A stretch of DNA of 64,000 nucleotides from Blautia hansenii (lineage in GTDB: Bacteria > Bacillota > Clostridia > Lachnospirales > Lachnospiraceae), in the NCBI RefSeq assembly GCF_013304445.1, contig NZ_JAAITA010000004.1, positions 62,001 through 126,000 on the forward strand, written 5' to 3'. Position numbers and translations under genes: made by a program. Positions 21,901 through 29,771 of the stretch are shown here, piece by piece (within the stretch, counting starts at the first letter, position 1; each line of letters begins with the position of its first letter). The notes under the pieces were generated by a model, which saw only the letters and a program-made list of their open reading frames with translations, had not been told where the DNA came from and ran no database searches.

Positions 21901-24900
21901 CGATTTCACTTGCGGGCAAATCCTTTGGAATGACACGCTCCAGAGCCGATACGTTGACTGCATACTCTGGATTGTCCTTCGCTGCGGCTTTCGCCATAAT
22001 GAGCTTTACACGGACATTGCCCGACAGATATTCGTCTGCGGTCACATACCTTGCAGGCTCGGAGCTTGGCTCACGGAAGATAACGCCCTGCAAATCTCTG
22101 ATGATTTCCTCCTGCGGCTTGCCTGTGAGCTGTGCCATATAATCCAGATCAACACGGGCTTTCTCCCCGATGGACAAGGCAAGGGCTTCGCTCGCCGTTT
22201 CCACAAAGGTCACTTCACGGTGGGGCTTAATCGTCCGTTTCGTGAACATATCCGCCTTGCGTTTGAATTTCCCCTCATCGTCAAGCACTTCAAGGGAGCA
22301 TAAGAGGAAATAGCTCTCGTCCGACGCAAAGGCAAGATAGTTCCCTCGGCTGTTAATAAGCCCGTACTTCGCTGTATAGGCATCATACAGGCGGTTTAAG
22401 TTTGCCTGCTCGGTCTGTATCATTTCCTCTGAATAATCGTCGGTCTGATACTGGATGAGCCTGCGGACTGAGTCTCGGATTTCCACAAGCCCTCGGATGC
22501 GGTTTTCTGCGGTCATGGACACCTTTGCGGGCATCATCTGGTTATTCTCTCGGAAGTAAATTTTTCCGTCCACAAGAGCAAAAGAAAAATTCCGCACATT
22601 CGGGTCGGCAGGAACAGGCTCGTCCTGTTCATCAGAGATTTGGTCAATCTCACTTTCATACTCTGGGATTTCCCCGTCTATCTGCTGCACAGCTTCGGAA
22701 AGAAGCTCGGAAAGCGGTATATCCTCATAGACTTTGCAGGCACTATCCATGCCAAAACGGGTGCTTTCCATCTTCATCTCGCCCAAAATCATCTCTGGGT
22801 GGGATACAAAATAGCGGTTCATTGTAATGCCGTTCTCATCCGTGTCAAGGTGTACCCACTCTGGCTCGGTTTCGATGATCTGGTCACGTTTCTGCAAAAT
22901 GATAATGTCACTTGTGACCTCTGTGCCTGCGTTTGCTTTAAAGGTATTGTCTGGCAGGCGGATTGCCCCTAACAGCTCGGCTCTCTGGGCGATATATTTC
23001 CGCACTTCTGGGCTTGCCTTATCCATCGTTCCTTTTGAGGTAATGAACATGACAACGCCGCCGGCACGGGCTTTATCCAGAGCCTTTGCGAAAAAGTAAT
23101 CGTGAATAAGGAATTTCTGGGAATTGTAGCGGCTGTCATTGACCTTAAACTCCCCGAAAGGAACATTGCCGAGTACCACATCAAAGTGGTCGTCTGGCAG
23201 CTTTGTGTCCTCAAATCCCTCGATAGCGATATTCGCTTTCTGGTAGAGCTGCTTTGCAATCCTGCCCGATAAGGGGTCGATTTCAATGCCGTGCAGCTTT
23301 GATTTTTCCATGCCATCGGGCAGTAATCCTAAGAAATTGCCTGTGCCGCAGGACGGCTCTAAAATGTTGCCCTGTGAAAATCCCAGACGGTCAAGGGCTT
23401 CATACATTGCTTTAATGACAACAGGCGGCGTATAAAAAGCAGTCAGCGTTGACTCCATCGCCGCACGGTATTCTTCTTCGGAAAGTGCCGCTTTCAGTTC
23501 CCTGTACTCATTTGCCCATGCCGCATTGTGTTCATCAAACGCCATAGACAAACCGCCCCAACCGACATAGCGGGAGAGGATTTCCTGTTCTTCGGGAGTA
23601 GCAAGGCGGTTTTCTATCTGAAGGTCGTGCAGTAGATGGATTGCTGCCATGTTTCGTTTAAACTTTTCTTTTGCGCCGCCAACACCTAAAGCGTCATCGG
23701 TAATACGGAAGTTTCTGCGGTCATCGGACGGGGCAGGGGCGTTTGCATTTTCTTTTTCGGGTGGTAATTCTGGCTGTGCCTGTTCCAAAAGCCTGCGGAT
23801 ATAGCCGATTTTCTCCACACGGTTTATTGGAAAGCCCACATTGTTCTGAAACATGATGTCACGCATGGATACATCGCCGCTGATTTCGCCAACACTCTCT
23901 ATGAGATAACGGCGGTTGTCAATCGTGATTTCTCTGCCGATAAGGTCAGTATTATCCTGCGCCGCTGTCGGGTCGGCAAAAGCATCGGAAGTCTGCTCTA
24001 CGGTGTAGTGTGGGTTTTTTTCCTCATGGAATGGGGCAAGCTGTTCCTCCGTCACGGATACCAGACTGTCAAAATCCAGATAGGAAAGACCATTCTGTAT
24101 CAGTTCTGAAAGACTGTCATATTGCGTGTACTCTGCAAGCGTTCCGTCAATATAGGTTTCCATACGGAAGTCCACAAGGTTTACGGCGGCTTGAATTTCG
24201 TGCTGTTCGTCCTCGGTGGTGGTATAGGCGATTCCCACTTTGGACAGGTCGGTGTAGTCTGCGCCGTTTTCCTGCTCATATTCCTCACGGCAGAAAGCGT
24301 CAATCAACGCCTTTGCCTGTTCCAGTAATTCCTCCTGCGTGGGTTCTTCGGCTTTTCTGTTCCAGTCGGTTTCGGTAGCCATTATCTCAGCAAGCAGCTT
24401 TTCATCCTCTGGGGTCAGCTCACTGTGCTGCGTGAGAAAAGGAAGAAACACATCCCGTCCCCACCGCAGGCTTTCCATCTTTTCTCGGTAGTAATCCCCG
24501 CCCTGCTTTTTCCATTCTGGGATAAACGGACAGTTGGGGGAGAGGGAGTATTCATAAAAGTTTTTGATATGGGCTATCAGATCGCCCCCACCATCCCCAA
24601 TGTCAAACCGTCCATCATAGTTAAATTCCTCGCCGTTTATGACAGCCTTGATTGCAAAATCGGTCTTATGATACCAACCAACCTGTTTGCTCTCGTCCTG
24701 CCGTTCACGGTGCTGCTTTTCATCCAGAATGCCGAGCAGCCTGTTTCCCAGAGCAAAGCTCAAATTGGTGTATCGGTCATTCAGCTCCCTGTCATAAAAG
24801 GCAGGATGTTCCGAAAAGCCAATAGAAAATACAATACTGTCTGGCTTTTTCTCGGTGGGTATTTCCTTTTCCTGCCGTTCCGTCACAACTACTTTCAGAT

Positions 24901-27100
24901 GGTCATTTGCAGGGTTTTCTCGGAGCTTTTCTTCAAAATCGGCTCGGCTGTAATGCTGCCCCAGAATAGGAAACTGGGCGTTTTGCAGATACACACCCTC
25001 ATCATCAATGGTCGTGACCTCATATTTGTCCGCTCCGATATAAACCGTATCGCCCTCACGGTAGAGGTAACACATGGGATGAAGCTCTTTTAACTCCTGC
25101 GAAAAGCGGTAGGCATTGCTGCGGCTGTAAACACTGCTCGTCTTGCCCTGCACCAAAGCAAAGAAATCAAGGAGCTGCTGTACGGCGACAGGGTCGGAAA
25201 GCTGCTGCTCCATCTGTCCTGCGGTCACATCGGCAAGGTCAGTACGGTCTACGTCAGAGAGCAGACCTTTCTCATAACCGTCCAAATCACGGATAAAATC
25301 AGAGAGCCGCAAAGAGAGGGTATCCCTTTTGTCGGCAGGCGGCAGCTCCCTGTGTGCTTCGATAAACCTCTGGCGTGAAAGTTTCCTCTGGGTGTCGATT
25401 TCATACTGCGGGGCAGATACGCTCTCCAGATAATCGGCATAATGGTCTTTTTCTTTCGGATTGAGATAGCGGTCATCTTTGATAAGCTCACGCAGGCGTT
25501 TTTCCACCTGTGACCATTTGAGTACAAGGTCATGCTCCAGAGAAATGCCATGCTTATCTATGGAAATTCCTTTTGCATCATGCCACCAATGCCCTGCATT
25601 ACCGTCTGAAAAATAGAACGTGCCGTTACCTGTTCCATATTCTTTTTTGAGGAACGCTATATTACTTTTGCTGTCCTCACGTTTTTGGAACTGGCGGTAA
25701 ATACGGTATTTCCCATCTTGAAAGCCACTGCCCCTCACAAGAACAGAGTCAATATCCTCCTGTGAAACGGAAAAAGCAGAGGATTTTTCGTCCTCTGCTT
25801 CTGCTATCCTTTCAATCTGTTCATCTACGGTAGGGAGATTGGCTGTAACTTCTTCCTCATTGGCAACGCTGACCTGCTCCTCCTCGGCAGGCTCTGGCTC
25901 TTGGGGTGTCAGTTGTAAATCAGTTCGCTCAAGATGACTTCCTCCGCCTGACTGCGGATGTTGTTCATCAGACCTACCCACTGCATCGGTGCTTTTTCTT
26001 TCAGCTCCTCCGTCACGCCCTGCTCCTTTGAGAGCTGCTTCGTCAGAAGTTCCAACCTTGAAAGTGCTGTCTGTTCGGTCTGGTACAGATACCCGTTCAG
26101 TCTGCCCGATGTCAGCAGGTTGAGGTAGGTCACTCTCTTGTGCTTCTCCAGATAATCCCTGTGCATCAAAGCGTATCTGCCAAGCGGAAGCTCTGGCTCT
26201 GTCGGTAATGTCAGGTCGGGAATAAGATAATCCCCCTGTTTGGTGTAGGTGATTTCGCTCATGGTTTTCACTCCTTTCGGGTTGTTTTCTGCCTTTATCA
26301 TACTGGCTTGTGATATTCCTTGCAAATGTGCGGTTCTGCCGTCTTGCTTCGATTTGCACATTTCGGACAGCCGCAGAGATTTCACGCAGAGCCATTTCGG
26401 AAATATCGCTTGTGGCAATGCCGATGGCGTTCAGCGTTTCGGGCGTATTGAAATTTACAATATCCCTAAAATCCTCTGGCTCAAATAAATCGCCCGTATC
26501 CAGACCACAACGGCTGATCAGCATAAAAGCAACGCTGTTTGCTGTCAGCCGCCTGTAGATGACTTCTATATTAAGGTCGTCCAGTCCTTCTAAAAAGCTG
26601 TCTTTCGTACAGCCTTTAAGCTGAGAGAGGTAATCGGTCAGATTGTCCTCCACAGCGTTCTTTGCCGTTTCCATCAAAACAGCGGCAAGGTCGCCGCTTT
26701 CCGTTCCGCCAAACCTGTCCGACAGCCTTTCCATGACAGGCTGCTCGTACCGCCTATCCATCTGCCATATCGGAACGGCTCGGCTGCCATAATATCCCTC
26801 ATGGGTGTCGGACACATCAAAATAATATTTGAGGGTATTCCTGCGCCCTTTCGGGTCAAATACCGCAATGCCTTTGCTGTCCTTGTTGACCCAACGCTTG
26901 AACAGCCTGTTCCATGTGTTAAGCTCTGCAACGGCAACCGCATCGGGGCGTTGGGCATAGATCAAAAGCTGCTCATCAAAGCGGCATTTGTAATTTCGGC
27001 AGGCAGAAGCCAGAAAGCCCTGCCACGCCTGCGGATTTTTCGCTACCGCCACGCCTGTCCTCCGATACAGCTCTGTGATTAGCTGATACTTTGCAGCCAA
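18944..27100 (-). CDS. Giant DNA methylase / SF2 helicase polyvalent protein (LtrC-like)
   Basis: A 2718-residue ICE protein. The N-terminus has an ArdC-like region (YRRTGVAVAKNPQAWQGFLA). An N6-adenine methylase domain has motif I ILEPSCGTGNFLG (about 1247-1258) and NVPFG (about 1312), a variant of NPPY. An SF2 helicase follows: Walker A HKVGAGKTF with Lys1923, DESH at 2081, FATGTPISNSMVE, and motif VI QRQGRLERQGN near 2410. The C-terminus is coiled coil (LEVEKRQKSEVIEQLSNAKA). Such proteins probably protect or process transferred DNA; methylation of its own DNA against restriction is the usual guess. Residues about 280-400 are read over the tnpV gene in another frame. Confidence 0.93.
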   Translation of the reverse strand: MAAKYQLITELYRRTGVAVAKNPQAWQGFLASACRNYKCRFDEQLLIYAQRPDAVAVAELNTWNRLFKRWVNKDSKGIAVFDPKGRRNTLKYYFDVSDTHEGYYGSRAVPIWQMDRRYEQPVMERLSDRFGGTESGDLAAVLMETAKNAVEDNLTDYLSQLKGCTKDSFLEGLDDLNIEVIYRRLTANSVAFMLISRCGLDTGDLFEPEDFRDIVNFNTPETLNAIGIATSDISEMALREISAAVRNVQIEARRQNRTFARNITSQYDKGRKQPERSENHERNHLHQTGGLSYSRPDITDRARASAWQIRFDAQGLSGEAQESDLPQPADIGQTERVSVPDRTDSTFKVGTSDEAALKGAGRDGGAERKSTDAVGRSDEQHPQSGGGSHLERTDLQLTPQEPEPAEEEQVSVANEEEVTANLPTVDEQIERIAEAEDEKSSAFSVSQEDIDSVLVRGSGFQDGKYRIYRQFQKREDSKSNIAFLKKEYGTGNGTFYFSDGNAGHWWHDAKGISIDKHGISLEHDLVLKWSQVEKRLRELIKDDRYLNPKEKDHYADYLESVSAPQYEIDTQRKLSRQRFIEAHRELPPADKRDTLSLRLSDFIRDLDGYEKGLLSDVDRTDLADVTAGQMEQQLSDPVAVQQLLDFFALVQGKTSSVYSRSNAYRFSQELKELHPMCYLYREGDTVYIGADKYEVTTIDDEGVYLQNAQFPILGQHYSRADFEEKLRENPANDHLKVVVTERQEKEIPTEKKPDSIVFSIGFSEHPAFYDRELNDRYTNLSFALGNRLLGILDEKQHRERQDESKQVGWYHKTDFAIKAVINGEEFNYDGRFDIGDGGGDLIAHIKNFYEYSLSPNCPFIPEWKKQGGDYYREKMESLRWGRDVFLPFLTQHSELTPEDEKLLAEIMATETDWNRKAEEPTQEELLEQAKALIDAFCREEYEQENGADYTDLSKVGIAYTTTEDEQHEIQAAVNLVDFRMETYIDGTLAEYTQYDSLSELIQNGLSYLDFDSLVSVTEEQLAPFHEEKNPHYTVEQTSDAFADPTAAQDNTDLIGREITIDNRRYLIESVGEISGDVSMRDIMFQNNVGFPINRVEKIGYIRRLLEQAQPELPPEKENANAPAPSDDRRNFRITDDALGVGGAKEKFKRNMAAIHLLHDLQIENRLATPEEQEILSRYVGWGGLSMAFDEHNAAWANEYRELKAALSEEEYRAAMESTLTAFYTPPVVIKAMYEALDRLGFSQGNILEPSCGTGNFLGLLPDGMEKSKLHGIEIDPLSGRIAKQLYQKANIAIEGFEDTKLPDDHFDVVLGNVPFGEFKVNDSRYNSQKFLIHDYFFAKALDKARAGGVVMFITSKGTMDKASPEVRKYIAQRAELLGAIRLPDNTFKANAGTEVTSDIIILQKRDQIIETEPEWVHLDTDENGITMNRYFVSHPEMILGEMKMESTRFGMDSACKVYEDIPLSELLSEAVQQIDGEIPEYESEIDQISDEQDEPVPADPNVRNFSFALVDGKIYFRENNQMMPAKVSMTAENRIRGLVEIRDSVRRLIQYQTDDYSEEMIQTEQANLNRLYDAYTAKYGLINSRGNYLAFASDESYFLLCSLEVLDDEGKFKRKADMFTKRTIKPHREVTFVETASEALALSIGEKARVDLDYMAQLTGKPQEEIIRDLQGVIFREPSSEPARYVTADEYLSGNVRVKLIMAKAAAKDNPEYAVNVSALERVIPKDLPASEIAVRLGTTWIPQEDIQRFMVELLTPSSYAMGRLRVRYTPINGDWFIENKSSDVGNVKADSTYGTKRASAYRIIEDTLNLRDTRIFDYVYDENGKKTAVLNHKETTAAQAKQEAIKQAFQDWIWKDPERRNRLVRYYNDTFNSVRPREYDGSHIKFGGISPEITLRPHQVNAIAHILYGGNTLLAHKVGAGKTFEMVAAAQESKRLGLCQKSMFVVPNHLVGQWASEYLRLYPSANILVTTNRDFETGNRKKFCGRIATGDYDAVIIGHSQFEKIPISEERQREQLMRQLDDIERGIDDVQANKGEQFTVKQLMKTRKAIKEKLDKLNDTKRKDNVINFEELGVDRLFIDESHFYKNLYLYTKMRNVGGIAQTEAQKSSDLFMKCRYLDEITGNRGTVFATGTPISNSMVEMYSVQRYLQYDTLAGNGLQHFDSWASTFGETITALELAPEGTNYRAKTRFAKFYNLPELMQMFREIADIQTADMLKLPVPEVIYHNVKTKPSQIQKEMVAGLAKRAEKVRARLVKPNIDNMLKITNDGRKLALDQRMIDPMLPDDPDSKVNACVDNVYRIWEEHADTKAAQLVFCDLSTPKNDGSFNVYDDMREKLIQRGIPAEQVRFIHEATTDAQKKELFAKVRSGEVRILFGSTPKMGAGTNVQDRLIAIHNLDCPWRPSDLEQRQGRLERQGNMFPEVEVYRYVTEQTFDAYLYQLVESKQKFISQIMTSKSPVRSAEDVDEVALSFAEVKMLATGDERFKEKMDLDIQVSKLKVLKQSYLSEHYDLEDRVLQYYPQTIKKFEERIAAYEKDAALAEQHKPQGEDKFCPMTLKGVTYQEKADAGEMLLATCKENPLLNPVEIGSYRGFKMEVFYDTVNAHFCLNLCGAGRYKVELGSDALGNLTRIENMLSKVASNLEVEKRQKSEVIEQLSNAKAELLKPFAYEDELKEKTDRLNALNIELNLDEKDTPVLDSEPEQTEGQPERKSTDRER
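25909..26262 (-). CDS. tnpV: TnpV-like protein encoded inside the methylase-helicase gene
   Basis: A 117-residue protein starting MSEITYTKQGDYLIPDLTLP with AAAGGAG eight bases before its ATG. The sequence GRYALMHRDYLEKHKRVTYL and LLTSGRLNGYLYQTEQTA is the TnpV family, small proteins of clostridial transposons (Tn4451 type) with no known role. It lies wholly within the 2718-residue gene in a different frame on the same strand, and both frames stay open for 118 codons. Family resemblance plus its own ribosome site argue that it is a real gene. Confidence 0.8.
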   Translation of the reverse strand: MSEITYTKQGDYLIPDLTLPTEPELPLGRYALMHRDYLEKHKRVTYLNLLTSGRLNGYLYQTEQTALSRLELLTKQLSKEQGVTEELKEKAPMQWVGLMNNIRSQAEEVILSELIYN

Positions 27101-27142
27101 TGGGCTTACACCTCCTTATCGTTCATAATCTTATTTCCTGTT

Positions 27143-27367
27143 TTATGCGGCAGCATAACTGATACCGTTTCGCTCCATTCTCTGTGCAAACTCCAGAATG
27201 GAATAATCCACACCGTCAATCTTTGCATGGGTTTCGTCCAGATAGCGGCAGATAGCATAGTTTTCATCGCCATTGCCATAAGCGAGCTTTATCATACCGC
27301 CGTCTGGAATGGTAAACAGGGCGTCGCCCTGACTGTCCGTAAAGCAAATCTTATTCTCCCTGCCCAC
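27143..27367 (-). CDS. Small ICE protein (LPD28-like)
   Basis: A 74-residue protein, MGRENKICFTDSQGDALFTI, with PDGGMIKLAYGNGDENYAIC and YLDETHAKIDGVDYSILEFA. Its whole length parallels the C-terminal 80 residues of the 232-residue protein at 27584-28282 (IPDGG, CRYIDETH, FAERMERNG), so the two are paralogous. It may be the stand-alone form of a polyvalent-protein-associated (LPD) domain; function unknown. Its start overlaps the end of the preceding gene. Confidence 0.75.
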   Translation of the reverse strand: MGRENKICFTDSQGDALFTIPDGGMIKLAYGNGDENYAICRYLDETHAKIDGVDYSILEFAQRMERNGISYAAA

Positions 27368-27569
27368 GCTGTACCTCCGCCAGAAAAGAAATGACCTTGT
27401 TCGCCTTAATGCTCTTTTGCAGGTCGTTGATGATGCCGATTTCCACTACCGTAATTCCCTGTATGGAGAGAATATCATCCATCGTCATAGCAGCGATGGC
27501 TTTTTCATCGGTAAATCCTGTGTCCAAAATCTTATTGATGACCTTGACCGCTTTCTGGTTGACTGCCAT
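27351..27569 (-). CDS. Small ICE protein of unknown function
   Basis: A 72-residue protein starting MAVNQKAVKVINKILDTGFT after an AAGGAGG site. It is predicted helical, containing DEKAIAAMTMDDILSIQGIT, a helix-hairpin type pattern, and ends GQGE. It lies in the tight run of small genes upstream of the methylase-helicase and overlaps the next gene by 17 bases. No family recognised. Confidence 0.72.
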   Translation of the reverse strand: MAVNQKAVKVINKILDTGFTDEKAIAAMTMDDILSIQGITVVEIGIINDLQKSIKANKVISFLAEVQRGQGE

Positions 27570-27583
27570 ATCAAAAATCCTCC

Positions 27584-28282
27584 TTATCGTTCATAATTCT
27601 TATGCTTTGGGGTTTTCTGTGACTGCGGCTGTTCTGGCGGCTTCGGCTCATAGGTCGCACCGTTTCTCTCCATACGCTCGGCAAATTCACAGATATGGAA
27701 AAGATTGTTTCCCACTTCGGTATGGGTTTCATCAATATAACGGCAGGCAAGCTCCGTTTTCTCTCCCCAAGCGGAAGTGATAATGATTTTGCCGCCGTCT
27801 GGGATACGGAACAACTCTTTATATCCAGAGTCGATAAAGCGGATGCCCTGCTCAGTTCTGCCGATATGCCTGTCAAGCCATTCCTTCACATAGCAGTAAC
27901 AGTAAAAGTTGTAATCGTCCCTTGTGGGATTGCATCGGAACAGGAAAGCGTGTTTCTCCGTATCGGCTCGGAAACCGTACTCTGTGCAATAGTTCCCCTG
28001 AAAAGCACTTACGGGATAACGCCTTGCAAAAGCCCGCATATCATAGCGGTTGTGCAGAAGCCCTTTGTCCTCCCGCAATTCATTGATAACCGTGTCAAGC
28101 TCCGCCTTAAATTCGTCCGTTTTCCATTGCGCCCTGTGGTCAAACCATGTGGTGTAAAAACCATATCCAGAGTCGGCAAAATCACCACGTAGATGCCCGA
28201 TACACCCTGTCTGCCCCTCAAGCTGCATACTCTGGGCATAGGTGTATTTCTGTTCTTCGGGCGTTAAAGGTCGTATCTCCAT
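27584..28282 (-). CDS. ICE protein with C-terminal LPD28-like domain
   Basis: A 232-residue protein, MEIRPLTPEEQKYTYAQSMQ. The N-terminal 150 residues (GCIGHLRGDFADSGYGFYTT, RCNPTRDDYNFYCYCYVKEW) are aromatic-rich and seem to be a globular domain. The last 80 match the 74-residue protein at 27143. A short Pro/Gln/Lys tail ends the protein. The ATG overlaps the stop of the 202-residue gene by one base. Conserved in Tn1549-like ICEs; no function known. Confidence 0.75.
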   Translation of the reverse strand: MEIRPLTPEEQKYTYAQSMQLEGQTGCIGHLRGDFADSGYGFYTTWFDHRAQWKTDEFKAELDTVINELREDKGLLHNRYDMRAFARRYPVSAFQGNYCTEYGFRADTEKHAFLFRCNPTRDDYNFYCYCYVKEWLDRHIGRTEQGIRFIDSGYKELFRIPDGGKIIITSAWGEKTELACRYIDETHTEVGNNLFHICEFAERMERNGATYEPKPPEQPQSQKTPKHKNYER

Positions 28283-28890
28283 CAGCGTCCCTCCCGATTT
28301 CTTTGCTTTTTCTCTTTTTCCTGTGCCTTGATTTTTTCAAGAGCTGTCTTTGCCCAATCAGGCATACGCTCTGGGCGGATTTCCCCAAGCACATCGTACC
28401 TTTCCCATCTGGCTCGTTCTCCTGTGGCAAGGCAGGTGCCGAATACCGCCTGCCCTCTGCCGCCTGTCGCTCCGTTTCCACTTTCCGCTAAAACAAGCTG
28501 ATAGGCGGAGTGCTGGTATTCATACCGCTGCGGCTCGGCATTGATTACGACAACCTTGCCAACAATGCTCTGGTTTCTGGCGTCGGGGATACAATCCTCT
28601 ATGGTAAACGGGGTCATATCAAACTTATATTTTTCCTGTTCGCCCCGTACAAGCTCCACCTGTGCCTGCACCCTGTCAAGGAATACCTGCATGGCTTCCA
28701 GATAGCTGTCCGTGCCGACGGCTTCCGTCGGCCACGGAACGCCTAACGGGTTATCATAGGAGCAATAGCATACCATAAAGCGGTGTTCCTGCGTCCTCTT
28801 TTCATCCACGCCTAAAAGCACTTCCTTATTGCCGATGAAAATGTCCTGTTCAATGGTGTAATCACAGAATATCCTTTTTTCTTCACTCAT
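28282..28890 (-). CDS. ICE protein of unknown function
   Basis: A 202-residue protein, MSEEKRIFCDYTIEQDIFIG. Its N-terminal 80 residues resemble the protein at 29022-29297 (EKRI, IG-KE, a C-x-C aromatic core) and may be a diverged duplicate. The middle holds VVVINAEPQRYEYQHSAYQL, and the end is a basic helix (KIKAQEKEKKQRNREGR). GGGAAAGGAGCAACCG precedes the ATG. Its ends overlap both neighbours, so it is part of one translationally coupled operon. Confidence 0.72.
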   Translation of the reverse strand: MSEEKRIFCDYTIEQDIFIGNKEVLLGVDEKRTQEHRFMVCYCSYDNPLGVPWPTEAVGTDSYLEAMQVFLDRVQAQVELVRGEQEKYKFDMTPFTIEDCIPDARNQSIVGKVVVINAEPQRYEYQHSAYQLVLAESGNGATGGRGQAVFGTCLATGERARWERYDVLGEIRPERMPDWAKTALEKIKAQEKEKKQRNREGR

Positions 28891-29038
28891 TCGGTTGCTC
28901 CTTTCCCTGCTTTTTCTCGTTCTGCCCGTCCAAAATCTTTCGGATGCAGACGTCGCAGAAAATAACTGACCTGTCCTTATATCGGGGATAAGGGCAGGTC
29001 GTACAATCGTATTTCTTTTTATTATCGCTCACGGTCAT
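28883..29038 (-). CDS. Small four-cysteine protein
   Basis: A 51-residue protein from ATG 29038 (MTVSDNKKKYDCTTCPYPRY) with CTTC and FCDVC pairs, consistent with a small zinc knuckle, then a basic tail (GQNEKKQGKEQPNE). It overlaps the stop of the preceding gene by 17 bases and the start of the next by 8. The longer frame to 29107 reads through the upstream gene and lacks a ribosome site. Confidence 0.65.
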   Translation of the reverse strand: MTVSDNKKKYDCTTCPYPRYKDRSVIFCDVCIRKILDGQNEKKQGKEQPNE

Positions 29039-29297
29039 CACCGTTTTTCTGCTTCGGGGCAGGGGGATTGTTATAGGGCATACGACGCTCCTCATTGTAC
29101 CGTTCACTCAGACTTTCCCTCGCCGCCGAAAGCTCATTACAGTAGCAGCCCCAGTAATAATTATCGCCGCCCTTACAGTACCAACACACATAAGGGTTGG
29201 GGGCTTTGGGGTTATGACCGATGACAAGCTCTTTACTCCCGATGGTACAGCTCTCTATGATTTCATAGCCCTGATTGATACGTTTTTCCTGTTCCAT
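29022..29297 (-). CDS. Small aromatic/cysteine-rich ICE protein
   Basis: A 91-residue protein, MEQEKRINQGYEIIESCTIG, with VCWYCKGGDNYYWGCYCNEL in the centre and a proline-rich end. It resembles the N-terminal part of the 202-residue protein at 28282. ATG 29297 is preferred to 29303 because of spacing to AGAGGTG. Function unknown; the C-x-x-C and C-x-C pairs suggest metal binding. Confidence 0.7.
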   Translation of the reverse strand: MEQEKRINQGYEIIESCTIGSKELVIGHNPKAPNPYVCWYCKGGDNYYWGCYCNELSAARESLSERYNEERRMPYNNPPAPKQKNGDDRER

Positions 29298-29306
29298 AAG
29301 CACCTC

Positions 29307-29609
29307 TCATTCTTTGGCATACTTCCGATATGCCTTTTCGCCAGTCGTCCGTAACTTCTGCACGGGTCGGCTTCCCGCCAGTTCTGGATGCTTCGCCTGC
29401 AGCTTCCTCCGTGTCCTGCTGACGCTCTCAAAGCTCGGCAGACCGAGGGATCTGTGCTGTGTCATGATCTCCGCAAGGGGTATCGCCCCCGCATCCTTCA
29501 GGCAGAGATTGCAAAGGGCAAGATACAGTACCATGTCATCGTTTCTGGCATCTTCATTCTTCTTCAGAATGGTCTTTACCTTGTTTTCAATGGTCTTTAA
29601 ATTTCTCAT
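29307..29609 (-). CDS. Small basic protein, phage-protein-like
   Basis: A 100-residue basic protein, MRNLKTIENKVKTILKKNED, with a helical first half (DMVLYLALCNLCLKDAGAIP) and a winged-helix-like second half (LPSFESVSRTRRKLQAKHPE). Similar small proteins in phages and ICEs are thought to bind DNA, but I know of no assigned role. GGAGGTATGC precedes the ATG. It lies between the membrane peptide gene and the run of small ICE genes. Confidence 0.72.
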   Translation of the reverse strand: MRNLKTIENKVKTILKKNEDARNDDMVLYLALCNLCLKDAGAIPLAEIMTQHRSLGLPSFESVSRTRRKLQAKHPELAGSRPVQKLRTTGEKAYRKYAKE

Positions 29610-29675
29610 TGCATACCTCCATAAATGGAAAGAGGGCGGCTTTTTTCAGCCGCCCCCGTTCCTGCTCCTCATGGG

Positions 29676-29768
29676 TTATTTATTCTTCCGATTGCGGATA
29701 TTCAGCCAGACTGCCGCACCTACAATGAATACGACAAGCACAACCGCAATAATGGTCTTAGCATCCAT
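29676..29768 (-). CDS. 30-residue single-helix membrane peptide
   Basis: ATG 29768 opens a 30-codon frame: MDAKTIIAVVLVVFIVGAAV then WLNIRNRKNK. It is one hydrophobic helix with a basic end (positive-inside). AAGGAGGATTAAG precedes it and overlaps the stop of the adhesin gene, so it is coupled to that gene. It might assist export or anchoring of the adhesin; that is a guess from position. Confidence 0.65.
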   Translation of the reverse strand: MDAKTIIAVVLVVFIVGAAVWLNIRNRKNK

Positions 29769-29771
29769 TCC

